Part shown: in pieces, positions 27,635 to 36,936 of the stretch
How the letters are laid out: each line of letters starts with the position of its first letter
How positions within the stretch are numbered: the stretch's first letter is position 1
Assembly (NCBI GenBank): GCA_024227995.1
Contig: CP100465.1
Span: 1,364,001-1,428,000, forward strand
Length of the DNA stretch: 64,000 bases
Reading direction: 5' to 3'
DNA from: Halomicrococcus gelatinilyticus
GTDB lineage: Archaea; Halobacteriota; Halobacteria; Halobacteriales; Haladaptataceae
Notes under the pieces: generated by a model
Told to the model about the DNA's origin: nothing
The model's database searches: none
Seen by the model: the letters and a program-made list of their open reading frames with translations, nothing else
Position numbers and translations under genes: made by a program

Positions 27635-28792
27635 ATGGCTGACCGAGCGACGCGACCGGGCTCGCGGTCGACGGACGACGCGTACACGATCCGCCGGTAC
27701 GTATCCGGCGACCGCGACGGCGTGCTCTCGCTGTACGAGACGGTGTTCGGCGACAGCCGCGGCGGAGGGGAGTGGTTCGACTGGAAGTTCGTCGACAATC
27801 CCTACCATCCCGACGTCCCCATATTCGTCGCGGAGCGCGACGGCGAGGTCGTCGGCGCGCGGCCGAGCCTGCCGCTCCCGCTGTCCGTCGGCGGCGAGCG
27901 GGAACTCGCGCTCGTGCAGGTGGACCCGATGGTCCACCCCGACCACCGCCGACGGGGGCTGTTCACCCGCCTGGCGGCGGCGGTCTACGACCACTACGGA
28001 CCGCGGGAGCCGTCCGTCGTCGTCGGGTTCCCGAACGAGGCGGTGAAGGGCGGACTGGAGAAGCTCACCGAGGAACTGTCGCTCGACGAGGGGATACTCG
28101 AACGGTTCCCCGAGTACTACCGGGTCCAGAACCCCGCTGCACTGGTCGACGCGGCGGAGACGGACCTGCTGAAGCGCCTCGCGACCCGGCTCGGGGCGGG
28201 CGTCGAGGGGTACCTCGCCGCCCGCGACCGGCTCGGGAACGCGACGGCGGAGGGACGCGTCGAGCGCTACGCGGGGACCCCCGCGGCGCTGCTCGCCGAG
28301 GTCGCGGCGCACCGCCCCACGCCGCACGCGACCGCGGTGCGGAACCGACAGTTCGTCGAGTGGCGGTTCCGGAACCCACGGTACTCCTACGCGACGTACG
28401 TCCTGCGACGCAGCGGCGTCCCGGTCGCTGCACTGGTCGTGGGCGAGCAGCGCGACGTCGGACCCGACGTCGCCCACGTCTCGGACGCGCTGCCGGTCGG
28501 CGGCGGTCGGCGTCGCAGCGACCGGCTCTCGACGCTGCTCGGTCGGGTCGTCAGCGACTACGCCGACGCCGACCTCCTCGCCGCGGCCGGCCGGACGATT
28601 CCCCGGTCGGTGCTCGCGTCGCACGGGTTCGTCGGGAACGACCGCTTCCCGCTCTCGCGATTCACCGCGACCTACTGGTTCAGCGCACGCCCGATCACCG
28701 ACCGCGGCGTCGACGAGTGGGTCCTCAACGGTCACCACCTCGCCGACTCGGACGCCTGGCGGCTCTCGTTCTGCGAACTGGAGGTCGGGTGA
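27635..28792 (+). CDS. GNAT-family N-acetyltransferase
   Basis: 385 residues. N-terminal GNAT domain (about 20-150) with VQVDPMVHPDHRRRGLFTRLA, the acetyl-CoA-binding motif A, followed by a second half with a WRFRNPRYSYATYVLRR block found in two-domain GNATs annotated as sugar or lipid-linked acyltransferases (FemX-like size). The acceptor is not identifiable. The ATG at 27635 is the first start giving family-like sequence. Confidence 0.85.
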   Translation: MADRATRPGSRSTDDAYTIRRYVSGDRDGVLSLYETVFGDSRGGGEWFDWKFVDNPYHPDVPIFVAERDGEVVGARPSLPLPLSVGGERELALVQVDPMVHPDHRRRGLFTRLAAAVYDHYGPREPSVVVGFPNEAVKGGLEKLTEELSLDEGILERFPEYYRVQNPAALVDAAETDLLKRLATRLGAGVEGYLAARDRLGNATAEGRVERYAGTPAALLAEVAAHRPTPHATAVRNRQFVEWRFRNPRYSYATYVLRRSGVPVAALVVGEQRDVGPDVAHVSDALPVGGGRRRSDRLSTLLGRVVSDYADADLLAAAGRTIPRSVLASHGFVGNDRFPLSRFTATYWFSARPITDRGVDEWVLNGHHLADSDAWRLSFCELEVG

Positions 28793-28877
28793 CCGGGGAG
28801 CAGGGTGCCGACGGCGGCGTGCCGGACGCCGGGAATCGGCACGTCCGCTTATCACCGGCGCGCCACGTTGGTCGACC

Positions 28878-29618
28878 GTGGGAACGAGATTCACCCGCCT
28901 CGATTCCGGGACGACGAACTGCTACCTCCTGGAGGCCGACGAGGGATACCTCCTGATAGATACGGGGTACGAGGAAGACTACGACGGCTTCCGCGAGGAA
29001 CTGCGCGAGCGCGACGTCGCGGTGTCCGAGGTCGAGCACCTGCTGTTGACCCACCACCACGACGACCACGCGGGGTTCGTCGCCGACCTGCTGGCCGACA
29101 CGGACCTGGAGATCATCGCCCACGAGGCCGCCGAGGAACTGCTCAGGACGGGCGAGAACGACAGGCAGCACGGCGGCGGCTACCTGAACCGGCGCATCTA
29201 CTACCTGGCGAAGCTGCGCAAGCTGCTGAACCCCGGCTGGGACCTGACGTTCCCGCCCGTCGAACTTCGGCCGGACGACGTCCGGGTCGCGGGCGACGAC
29301 GACGAGGTGCTGCGCGAGCGCGGCATCGAGGGGCAGGTACTGTACACGCCGGGCCACACCATCGACTCCATCTCGGTGGTGCTCGACGACGGGACGACGT
29401 TCCCCGGCGACGCGGCGATGAGCTGGCCGCTGTGGGCGGGCATCCGGTACTGTCCCGTCTTCGTGACCGACGTCGACGAGCTGTACAGGAGCTGGGAGCG
29501 ACTGCTGGACGCCGGCGCGCGGACGCTCTACCCGGCGCACGGCGACCCGTTCGACGCCGAGAGGCTCCGGGAGAACCTCGGGGCGTACGACGACGACTCG
29601 CTGGTCGAGTTCTTCTGA
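28878..29618 (+). CDS. MBL-fold metallo-hydrolase
   Basis: 246 residues with a GTG start. THHHDDHAG is the HxHxDH metal motif; VLYTPGHTIDSIS, FPGDAAMSW and LYPAHGDP supply the remaining His/Asp ligands for a dinuclear zinc or iron site. Substrate class unknown. The region of about residues 90-125 is an inserted helical lid. Confidence 0.9.
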   Translation: MGTRFTRLDSGTTNCYLLEADEGYLLIDTGYEEDYDGFREELRERDVAVSEVEHLLLTHHHDDHAGFVADLLADTDLEIIAHEAAEELLRTGENDRQHGGGYLNRRIYYLAKLRKLLNPGWDLTFPPVELRPDDVRVAGDDDEVLRERGIEGQVLYTPGHTIDSISVVLDDGTTFPGDAAMSWPLWAGIRYCPVFVTDVDELYRSWERLLDAGARTLYPAHGDPFDAERLRENLGAYDDDSLVEFF

Positions 29619-29666
29619 CCGTTCGGGTCAGAACATTGAAATGGCCCCCGGCCGTCAGCACGTGGT

Positions 29667-29966
29667 ATGTCATCAGACACCACGTCCGCGCGGATGGCGG
29701 GCGACAAGGTGCGCCGGTTCGCGGGCGGCGTACTCGTGCTCGTCGGGTTACACTTCGTCGCCGAACTGGCGCTCGGGGCGGTCCATGCAGTCCCCGGGAA
29801 CGGACTCGTGAGCCAGGCGTACGCGCTGCTCGCGGCCGCGCTGTTCGTCGGCGTCGGCGGGACGATGCTGGCGAAGGGACGGCTGGCCGACCGGCGACTC
29901 GAATGGGTCGGCGCGGCGCTGGCCGTCGTGGTGGCCGCGCTGGTGCTCGCCCCGTACCTGCTGTAG
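29667..29966 (+). CDS. Three-TM small membrane protein
   Basis: 99 residues with hydrophobic stretches at about 17-38, 46-65 and 76-98 and a Lys/Arg-rich N-terminus, predicted inside. No family recognised. It follows the MBL gene by 48 bp on the same strand and may be cotranscribed. Confidence 0.65.
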   Translation: MSSDTTSARMAGDKVRRFAGGVLVLVGLHFVAELALGAVHAVPGNGLVSQAYALLAAALFVGVGGTMLAKGRLADRRLEWVGAALAVVVAALVLAPYLL

Positions 29967-30014
29967 CTCGCCGGCGCGCAGAAGAGAGATTCGGACGGGA
30001 CCGTCGACCCGGGT

Positions 30015-31298
30015 CTACGTCCCGTGCTGCCAGCTGTCCATGTACTCCGCCTGCTCGTCGGTGAGGTCGTCGTACTCGACGCCCTCGGCGTCCAGCTTTA
30101 TCTCGGCGATCTCTCGGTCGAGGTCGTCGGGGACGTCGTGGACGCCCGCCTCGTACTCGTCGCCGTTCTCGACGAGTTCGCGGACGCAGGCGGCCTGCAC
30201 GCCGAAGCTCTGGTCCATGACCTCGACGGGGTGGCCCAGCGCGACGGGCGCGGCGAGGTTGACGAGGCGGCCCTCGGCGACGACGTTGAGCCGGCGGCCG
30301 TCCGCCATCTCGTACTCGCGGACGCCCTCGCGGGCCTCGCGCTCGGCGACGGCCATGTCGGAGAGTTCGTCGAGGTTGACCTCGACGTCGAAGTGGCCGG
30401 CGTTGGCCAGCAGGACGCCGTCCTTCATCCGCTCGAAGTGCTCGCGCGTGACGACGTCGCGGTTGCCCGTCGTCGTGATGAACACGTCGCCCTCGGCGGC
30501 GGCCTCGTCCATCGGCATCACGTCGTAGCCCTCCATGTGGGCCTCGAGCGCACGCCGGGGTTCGACCTCCGTGACGACGACGTTGGCGTTCTGGCCCGCC
30601 GCCTTCTTCGCGACGCCCTTGCCGCAGTAGCCGTAGCCGCCGACGACGACGGTCTTGCCGGCCCACGAGAGGTTCGTCGTCATCGCGATGCTGGCGAGCG
30701 ACGACTCGCCGGTGCCGTGGACGTTGTCGAACAGGCGCTTCATCGGCGTGTCGTTGACGGCGAAGACGGGGTACTCCAGTGCGCCGTCCTCGTCCATCGC
30801 GCGCAGGCGGTGGACGCCGGTCGTCGTCTCCTCGGCACCGCCGACGATGGAGTCGATGAGTTCGGGGTAGTCCTCGTGGATGGCGGCGACGAGGTCCATC
30901 CCGTCGTCGACGGTGACGGTCGGTTCCAGGTCGATGACGGCCTCGATGGCCGCGTAGTACTCGTCGTCGTCGACGCCGCGCTTGGCGTAGGAGGTGATGT
31001 TCTCGTGCTCGTCCAGTGCGGCACTCACGTCGTCGTGGGTCGAGAGCGGGTTGCAGCCCGTGACCGCGACCTCCGCGCCGCCGTCCGCGAGCGTCTCGAC
31101 GAGGACGGCCGTCTTCGCCTCGACGTGCATCGCCATGCCGATGCGCTCGCCGGCGAGGGGCTGGTCGTCCTCGAACTCCTCGCCGATGGCGGTCATGATC
31201 GGCATGTGCTCGCGCGCCCAGTCCATCTTCCGGTGGCCCTCTTCGCGAGCGCTCTCGACGTCGTCGAGTTGCTCGCTGATGGCCGGATACTCCGTCAT
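30015..31298 (-). CDS. ahcY: S-adenosylhomocysteine hydrolase
   Basis: 427 residues. Motifs: [32 protein letters not shown], and the NAD-binding [15 protein letters not shown], followed by NAGHFDVEV. Tight NAD-dependent hydrolysis of SAH to adenosine and homocysteine, closing the SAM cycle that metYX feeds. Slightly shorter than bacterial enzymes, as is usual for archaeal ones. It is divergent from the SPFH gene. Confidence 0.95.
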   Translation of the reverse strand: MTEYPAISEQLDDVESAREEGHRKMDWAREHMPIMTAIGEEFEDDQPLAGERIGMAMHVEAKTAVLVETLADGGAEVAVTGCNPLSTHDDVSAALDEHENITSYAKRGVDDDEYYAAIEAVIDLEPTVTVDDGMDLVAAIHEDYPELIDSIVGGAEETTTGVHRLRAMDEDGALEYPVFAVNDTPMKRLFDNVHGTGESSLASIAMTTNLSWAGKTVVVGGYGYCGKGVAKKAAGQNANVVVTEVEPRRALEAHMEGYDVMPMDEAAAEGDVFITTTGNRDVVTREHFERMKDGVLLANAGHFDVEVNLDELSDMAVAEREAREGVREYEMADGRRLNVVAEGRLVNLAAPVALGHPVEVMDQSFGVQAACVRELVENGDEYEAGVHDVPDDLDREIAEIKLDAEGVEYDDLTDEQAEYMDSWQHGT

Positions 31299-31430
31299 AC
31301 CTCGGAGGTTGGCGACCGCGCCCAAAACGGTACCGAAGTCGGCCATCGCGACGACGGCCACCGCGGAGGACGACCAATCGAGGGTCACCCCCGCAGAAGC
31401 GTTAAGCGACTGGTACCACTCTGTACGAGT

Positions 31431-32591
31431 ATGCAGCACCCGTTCTACGCCCTGGGGAAGTTCTCCCGGCGGGTGGGTCTCGGGAGAGCCCTCCTCGCCC
31501 TCGTGTTCGTGGCGGTCGCGCTGTTCGCCCTCCCGGCACTCGACCCCCTGACAGTTGCGGGCCTGCTCGTGCTCGCAGTGGTCGTCGCGGGAGTCAACAG
31601 CGCCGTGGAGATCGTCGACGCGACGGAGAAGCGGGCGCTGACGGTGTTCGGCGAGTACCGCGGCCTGCTCGAACCGGGGCTGCACTTCGTCCCGCCGTTC
31701 GTCAGCCGCACCCACACCTTCGACATGCGGACGCGGACGCTGGACGTGCCGCGCCAGGAGGCCATCACCCGCGACAACTCGCCGGTCAGCGCGAACGCCG
31801 TGCTCTACGTCCGGGTGATGGACGCCGAGCGGGCCTACCTCGACGTCGACGACTACGAGCGCGCCGTCGCATTCCTCGGGCAGACGACGCTCCGGGCCGT
31901 GCTGGGCGACATGAAGCTGGACGAGACGCTGAGCCGGCGCGACCGCATCAACGCCCGCATCCGCGAGGAGATCGACGAGCCGACCGACGGCTGGGGCGTC
32001 CGCGTCGAGGCCGTCGAGGTCCAGGAGGTGATGCCCAGCGGCGGCGTCGTGGCGGCGATGGAGCGCCAGACCAGCGCCGAGCGCAAGCGCCGCGCGATGA
32101 TCCTCGAAGCGCAGGGCGAGCGCCGCAGCGCCGTCGAACGCGCCGAGGGGAAGAAGCGCGCGAACGTCATCAGGGCGCAGGGCGAGAAGCAGAGCCGGGT
32201 GCTCGAAGCGCAGGGTGGTGCCGTCTCGACCGTCCTCGGCGCACGGGCCGCGGAGTCGATGGGCGAGCGCGCCGTCGTCGACCGCGGGATGGAGACGCTG
32301 TCGGCCGTCGGCGAGGGCGAGGCGACGACGTTCGTCCTGCCCCAGGAGCTGTCGTCGATGCTCGGCCGTTACGGCCGTCACCTCACCGGCAGCGACGTCG
32401 CGACGGACGGACCGACGCTCGACGCCCAGGAGTTCGACCCCGAGACGGAGGCGCTGCTCGGTCTGGACGACGTCGAGGCGATGCTGTCGGGGTCGGAGGC
32501 GTCGGCCACCGAGTTCGAGGACGACGCGGCGCGCTGGGAGAAAGAAGAAGACGACGACCGGGAACTCGAACCGGTCGAGGAACAGGAGTAA
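31431..32591 (+). CDS. SPFH/Band 7 (stomatin-like) membrane protein
   Basis: 386 residues. Two close N-terminal hydrophobic stretches (about 20-55), then the SPFH domain starting [29 protein letters not shown], with the family pattern [25 protein letters not shown] helical Ala/Glu/Arg-rich region ([20 protein letters not shown]) oligomerises. The C-terminal 80 residues are acidic and haloarchaeal-specific. No NfeD partner is adjacent. Confidence 0.92.
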   Translation: MQHPFYALGKFSRRVGLGRALLALVFVAVALFALPALDPLTVAGLLVLAVVVAGVNSAVEIVDATEKRALTVFGEYRGLLEPGLHFVPPFVSRTHTFDMRTRTLDVPRQEAITRDNSPVSANAVLYVRVMDAERAYLDVDDYERAVAFLGQTTLRAVLGDMKLDETLSRRDRINARIREEIDEPTDGWGVRVEAVEVQEVMPSGGVVAAMERQTSAERKRRAMILEAQGERRSAVERAEGKKRANVIRAQGEKQSRVLEAQGGAVSTVLGARAAESMGERAVVDRGMETLSAVGEGEATTFVLPQELSSMLGRYGRHLTGSDVATDGPTLDAQEFDPETEALLGLDDVEAMLSGSEASATEFEDDAARWEKEEDDDRELEPVEEQE

Positions 32592-32613
32592 GCGGGCGGT
32601 CCGCGACCGTTCG

Positions 32614-33054
32614 TCAGCCCGCCTCGCCGAGACGCTCGCGCCAGCCCGGCCCCCACACCTCCTCCGGGTCCACGCCTTCGAAGAGGCGTTCGTAGTCTCT
32701 CGTCAGGTACGACAGCACGTCGTCGCTCTCCCGGGAGGTCACGGCGTCGAGCAGGACGGCGATCACCGCCTGCGCGTGCTCGACGGCGGCGTCGCGCTCG
32801 TCGATCTCGGTGACGGTCTCGCGTTCGAGGACGCGAGCGACGAACTCGTCGAAGCCGAACGAGGTCGATCCGTCGGCGATTGTGAGGTATGAGCCGACCT
32901 CGGTCGGGAGTTGGGAGGCGAGGTCCTGGGCCTCCTGGTCGGGAATCCGCTCGCTCAGCGTCACCAGCGTCGCGCCGACGGCGTCGTCGGCCTCGTCGGC
33001 AGTCGACAGGTCGGTGCGCTCCTCGACCGCCCGGATGAAAGCCTGGTACTCCAT
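32614..33054 (-). CDS. DUF2267-like protein
   Basis: 146 residues, helical. The N-terminus [22 protein letters not shown] and [15 protein letters not shown] match the repeat pattern of DUF2267. No enzymatic motif. Convergent with the SPFH gene (22-bp gap) and divergent from tyrS. Confidence 0.8.
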   Translation of the reverse strand: MEYQAFIRAVEERTDLSTADEADDAVGATLVTLSERIPDQEAQDLASQLPTEVGSYLTIADGSTSFGFDEFVARVLERETVTEIDERDAAVEHAQAVIAVLLDAVTSRESDDVLSYLTRDYERLFEGVDPEEVWGPGWRERLGEAG

Positions 33055-33163
33055 GGTTCCCGCCGACGACGGCCAGCGTCTTAACCGGAACGGCGGCGGG
33101 GTCAGCGACCGGACGGCGACCCATGACGTAACGCTAAAGCACGCGAGGAGTCTTTTTGCGCGC

Positions 33164-34150
33164 ATGGACGCCTACGAGCTAATCGCTCGCAACGCCGCGG
33201 AACTCGTGACCGAAGAGGAGGTGCGGGAGCTCGCCGAGTCGCCCGAGGGGAAGCGGGCGTACGTCGGGTACGAGCCCTCCGGCGTGCTCCACATCGGCCA
33301 CATGCTCGGCGCGAACAAGCTCATCGACCTCCAGGAGGCGGGCTTCGAGGTCGTCATCCTGCTGGCGGACGTGCACGCCTACCTGAACGACAAGGGGACG
33401 TTCGAGGAGATCCGGGAGACGGCCGAGCGGATGAAAGAACAGTTCATCGCCTACGGCCTCGACGAGGCGAACACCGAGTTCCGCATGGGCTCGGAGTTCC
33501 AGCTGGACGACGACTACGTCCTCGACCTCCACGCGCTCGAACTGGAGACGACGCTCAACCGCGCGAGTCGCGCGATGGCCGAGATCCAGAGCGGCGAGTC
33601 GACGAAGGTCTCGCAGGCGGTCTACCCCCTGATGCAGGCGCTCGACATCGAGTACCTCGACATCGACCTCGCCATCGGCGGGATGGAACAGCGCAAGGTC
33701 CACATGCTCGCCCGCGACACGCTGCCGAGCATCGGCTACGACGCGCCGACCTGCCTCCACACCCCGCTCATCGCCGAACTCTCCTCCGGCGAGGGGAAGA
33801 TGTCCTCCAGCGAGGGCGTCACCATCTCGATGCAGGACTCGACCGGGGACGTCGAGGAGAAGGTCAACGGGGCGTTCTGTCCGCCGACCCGCGACCCCGA
33901 GGGTGACCTGGAGAACCCCGTCCTCCAGGTCTTCGAGTACCACGTCTTCCCGCGCTTCGACCGCGTCGTCGTCGAGCGCCCCGAGCAGTACGGCGGGGAC
34001 CTCGAGTACGACGACTACGAAACGCTGGCCGAGGACCTCGAGAGCGGCGAACTCCACCCCGCGGACGCCAAGTCCGCGCTGGCGGAGTACCTCGACCGCC
34101 TCATCGAACCCGGCCGCGAGAAGCTCGCAGAGTTCGACGGCGAGAGCTGA
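33164..34150 (+). CDS. tyrS: Tyrosyl-tRNA synthetase
   Basis: 328 residues, the short archaeal class I enzyme. Visible: GYEPSGVLHIGHMLGANKL (HIGH), QVYPLMQALDI-like SQAVYPLMQALDIEY, GGMEQRKVHMLARD, and the KMSSS loop GEGKMSSSEG. Charges tRNA-Tyr. Preceded by GCTAAAG at about -28 as a TATA-like element; the ATG at 33164 matches the family start. Confidence 0.95.
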   Translation: MDAYELIARNAAELVTEEEVRELAESPEGKRAYVGYEPSGVLHIGHMLGANKLIDLQEAGFEVVILLADVHAYLNDKGTFEEIRETAERMKEQFIAYGLDEANTEFRMGSEFQLDDDYVLDLHALELETTLNRASRAMAEIQSGESTKVSQAVYPLMQALDIEYLDIDLAIGGMEQRKVHMLARDTLPSIGYDAPTCLHTPLIAELSSGEGKMSSSEGVTISMQDSTGDVEEKVNGAFCPPTRDPEGDLENPVLQVFEYHVFPRFDRVVVERPEQYGGDLEYDDYETLAEDLESGELHPADAKSALAEYLDRLIEPGREKLAEFDGES

Positions 34151-34293
34151 TCGGCTGGCCCTCGTCCGACCGACCGACCGCTCTCCTGCGGAGCTCCATC
34201 CGATCTATTCGACGAACACCCGCCGTCTCCGCCGCTCGCGACCGCCTGCGAGCGGCCGGTAACGGCATTGCCGTCGCCGCCCTGGAGTGGCGT

Positions 34294-34578
34294 ATGAAAG
34301 AGCACGAGCGGAAGTTCCTGGAGGACACGGTCACCCACCTCGCGACGAGTATCGCCAACAACCTGCGAGAGGAGTACAGGACCGACGAGATAATCGAGGA
34401 CAAGAACACCCTCACCGACTACGGCGAGATGTGGGTGCGGGGATACCTGATGGGCCGACTCACGCTCATCCGCGGCTGCTCCACGGGGAATCCGAACGTC
34501 TCTCCCGACGACATCACCGAGATCGGAAGGCTGGTCGACGAGCACGAGGGACGGATAGCGAGCACGGTGTACTCGTAG
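34294..34578 (+). CDS. Hypothetical soluble helical protein
   Basis: 94 residues, charged and helical (KFLEDTVTHLATSIANNLREEY, then a Trp/Gly-containing segment DYGEMWVRGYLMGRLTLIRG). No TM or family recognised. It precedes the EEP gene by 4 bp on the same strand, suggesting one operon. Confidence 0.65.
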   Translation: MKEHERKFLEDTVTHLATSIANNLREEYRTDEIIEDKNTLTDYGEMWVRGYLMGRLTLIRGCSTGNPNVSPDDITEIGRLVDEHEGRIASTVYS

Positions 34579-34582
34579 TCTC

Positions 34583-35410
34583 ATGGCGGTCGACCTCCGC
34601 GTGATGTCGTACAACATCCGGTACGACAATCCCAACGACGGCGAGAACGTGTGGCGCGAGCGACGGGACAAGATCGCCAACGCGATCCGCTTCCACAAGC
34701 CGGGCGTCGTCGGGCTCCAGGAGGCGCTGCACGCCCAGCTACAGGACCTGAGCGAGCGGCTACCGGGATACGAGTGGCTGCCGGCCGGCCGGAAGGAGGT
34801 CGAGAACGCCGGCGAGTACGCCGCCATCGGTTACGACCGCGACCGGTTCAATCTGGAGAGGGAAGGGATATTTTGGCTGTCGGAGACCCCCGACGAACCG
34901 GGAAGCGTCGGCTGGGATGCCAACCTGCCGCGACTCGCCCACTACGTCGAACTCCGCGAGCAGTTCACCGACGTGACGTTCTGGCACTTCAACACCCACT
35001 TCGACCACGCGGGCGAGGAGTCGCGGCTGAACGCCGCGAAACTGCTGTTGCATCGCATCGACGGACTGGTCCCCGACGACCCCGTCGTCATCACCGGCGA
35101 TTTCAACTGCCGCGCGGGGTCGCCGCCCTACGTCCGACTGACCGGTCGCACCCAGTCCAGTCGGGGGCGCACCCTGCGCGACAGCCACCGCTACTCGAAG
35201 TACGGCCACCATGGCCCCGAGACGTCGATGACCGACTTCTCCAACCTCATCCCGGACAAGAAGATCGACCACGTCTTCGTCAGCAGCGACGTGGAGGTCG
35301 TCCTCCACGGCATCCTGAGCGACGCCTACGCGAGCGGGCGGTACGCGTCCGACCACCTCCCGGTCGTCGCGGACGTCTCGCTCCCGGAGCTGAACGACAC
35401 GTCGAGGTGA
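34583..35410 (+). CDS. Endonuclease/exonuclease/phosphatase (EEP) family protein
   Basis: 275 residues. RVMSYNIRYD at the N-terminus, GLQEALHAQL (metal-binding Glu), FNTHFDHAG, ITGDFNCRAGS (catalytic Asp-Asn), KKIDHVFVS and SDHLPVVADV (catalytic Asp-His) give the complete EEP active-site set. The length and motifs point to a small phosphodiesterase or endonuclease; the substrate is not determined. Confidence 0.92.
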   Translation: MAVDLRVMSYNIRYDNPNDGENVWRERRDKIANAIRFHKPGVVGLQEALHAQLQDLSERLPGYEWLPAGRKEVENAGEYAAIGYDRDRFNLEREGIFWLSETPDEPGSVGWDANLPRLAHYVELREQFTDVTFWHFNTHFDHAGEESRLNAAKLLLHRIDGLVPDDPVVITGDFNCRAGSPPYVRLTGRTQSSRGRTLRDSHRYSKYGHHGPETSMTDFSNLIPDKKIDHVFVSSDVEVVLHGILSDAYASGRYASDHLPVVADVSLPELNDTSR

Positions 35411-35505
35411 GAGAATCGGCCGTCGGCCCTCGTCGACGAGAGTCCGAGCAGGACGTCAGTGGTGGTCGGTGTTCGGCAAGGCGATACGAACCGGACGGAC
35501 GCGGC

Positions 35506-35709
35506 TTACTCGAACCCGCCGCCCATCATCGCGCCCATGCCGAAGCTCTCCATCAGGCCCGAGACGAGGCCCCACGCCACCAGCACGACGCCGACGACGA
35601 CGAGACCGATGCCGGCCGCGATGAGGATGTTCTCCAGCGCGATGACGGCGACGCCAGCGACGAGCACGAGCAGGCCGACCAGCCCTTTCGCGCCGAGTTT
35701 GTCGAACAT
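35506..35709 (-). CDS. Small two-TM membrane protein
   Basis: 67 residues: two hydrophobic helices (about 6-28 and 32-52) and a Met/Gly-rich C-terminal tail (MGAMMGGGFE). It resembles a recurrent small haloarchaeal membrane protein; no function known. Its promoter space lies before the ATG at 35709. Confidence 0.7.
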   Translation of the reverse strand: MFDKLGAKGLVGLLVLVAGVAVIALENILIAAGIGLVVVGVVLVAWGLVSGLMESFGMGAMMGGGFE

Positions 35710-35789
35710 GGTCCGGTCTGCGTCCGGGCGTGACTTAAACCTGCCACTTGCGTTCGAGGCGAGGTCACCCGGCCGGAAGGCCGACCGCG

Positions 35790-36716
35790 TCACTCGTCGG
35801 GGTACGGCACCTCGACGACCTGACCGTCGTCGGGGACCAGCACCTCACCGTCGAACGCTTCGTTGGCCTCGCGGCGGTGGGCGGACGTGTCGTTGGCGTA
35901 GCGTGAGGAGACGTGGGTGAGCGCGAGGCGAGCCGCGCCGGCGCGGCGGGCGACGTCGCCGGCCTGTGCCGCCGTCGAGTGGGCGGTCTTGGCGGCGCGG
36001 TCGGCCCGGTCGCTCGCGAAGGTGGCGTCGTGGACGAGCAGGTCGGCGTCCTCGGCGACGGCGACGACGTTCTCCGACGGACGCGTGTCGCCGGTGTAGA
36101 CGAACCGCCGGCCGGGGCGGGGGTCGCCGACGACCTGCTCCGGGCGGACGACGGTGCCGTCGTCCAGTTCGACGGGCTCGCCCTCGTGGAGCTTCGAGAA
36201 CTTCGGGCCGACGGGGACGCCGAGCTCCTCGGCGCGCTCGCGATCGAAGCGCCCCTTGCGTTCGTCCTCGACGAGCGCGTAGCCGACGGCGTTGGCGTCG
36301 TGGTCGACGCGGAACGCGCGCACCTCGTAGTCCTCGCGGCGGACCGCCGTCTCGCCGGGCGTGACCTCGGTGACGCGGACGGGGAACGAGGGCCGGTTGC
36401 CGACGGCGTGCACGAGGGCCTCGATCTCGTCGCCCGTTCCGCGGGGCGCGTGGATCGTCAGCGGGTCCTCGCGCTCGTTGAACTCCATGGTCTGGACGAG
36501 ACCGGGGATGCCGAGCACGTGGTCGCCGTGGATGTGGGTGACGAACAGGTCGGAGACGGCGAACCCGGTGCCGAAGCGCATCATCTGGCGCTGGGTCCCC
36601 TCCCCAGCGTCGAACAGCAGGCGGTCGCCCTCGCGGTTGACGAAGATGGCGCTCGGGTTGCGGCTCGTCGTCGGCACTGCCCCGCTCGTTCCCAGGAAGG
36701 TGACGCGCATCGACAT
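35790..36716 (-). CDS. rnz: Ribonuclease Z
   Basis: 308 residues. MBL-fold with THIHGDHVLGIPGLV (HxHxDH), RGTGDEIEALVHAV, YTGDTRPSENV, LVHDATF and LTHVSSRY (the HST region of tRNase Z). Removes the 3' trailer of pre-tRNA. The exosite region GPKFSKLHEGEPV matches elaC/rnz. It is divergent from the surface protein gene. Confidence 0.95.
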   Translation of the reverse strand: MSMRVTFLGTSGAVPTTSRNPSAIFVNREGDRLLFDAGEGTQRQMMRFGTGFAVSDLFVTHIHGDHVLGIPGLVQTMEFNEREDPLTIHAPRGTGDEIEALVHAVGNRPSFPVRVTEVTPGETAVRREDYEVRAFRVDHDANAVGYALVEDERKGRFDRERAEELGVPVGPKFSKLHEGEPVELDDGTVVRPEQVVGDPRPGRRFVYTGDTRPSENVVAVAEDADLLVHDATFASDRADRAAKTAHSTAAQAGDVARRAGAARLALTHVSSRYANDTSAHRREANEAFDGEVLVPDDGQVVEVPYPDE

Positions 36717-36885
36717 CGGTCGTCCAACGTTGTGGTCCGGACGGCTAAACCGGCTTCGAAACCGCGTCCCGGTCTCCCGAGGGGGACGAAATCCGAACCT
36801 AACGCACCGAGTAGGTGAAGGCGGACCGGCCGAAGGACCGGCCTAACTGCACCTTCCTCGACAGTTGGTCGTGAACGGTCTGGCG

Positions 36886-36893
36886 CGTTTATC
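36886..36893 (+). promoter_or_regulatory. TATA box of the secreted repeat protein gene
   Basis: CGTTTATC, about 45-50 nt before the ATG at 36937, leaving a leader of about 20 nt that contains a good Shine-Dalgarno sequence. This is unlike most genes in the window, which appear leaderless. Confidence 0.5.
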
Positions 36894-36926
36894 CGGAAAC
36901 TCGTCGTTCGCTTCCTCTGCGGTTCA

Positions 36927-36931
36927 GGAGG
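36927..36931 (+). promoter_or_regulatory. Shine-Dalgarno sequence of the secreted repeat protein
   Basis: GGAGG (inside AGGAGGGA) five bases before the ATG at 36937; it selects this start over the upstream in-frame ATG at 36865. Confidence 0.65.
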
Positions 36932-36936
36932 GAGAT

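Noticed and set aside
36790..36860. Hairpin near GGCCGAAGGACCGGCC upstream of the secreted protein gene
   Set aside because: Only a five-pair stem is possible and the repeated GGACCGGCC words are direct, not inverted. Not enough to call a riboswitch or terminator.
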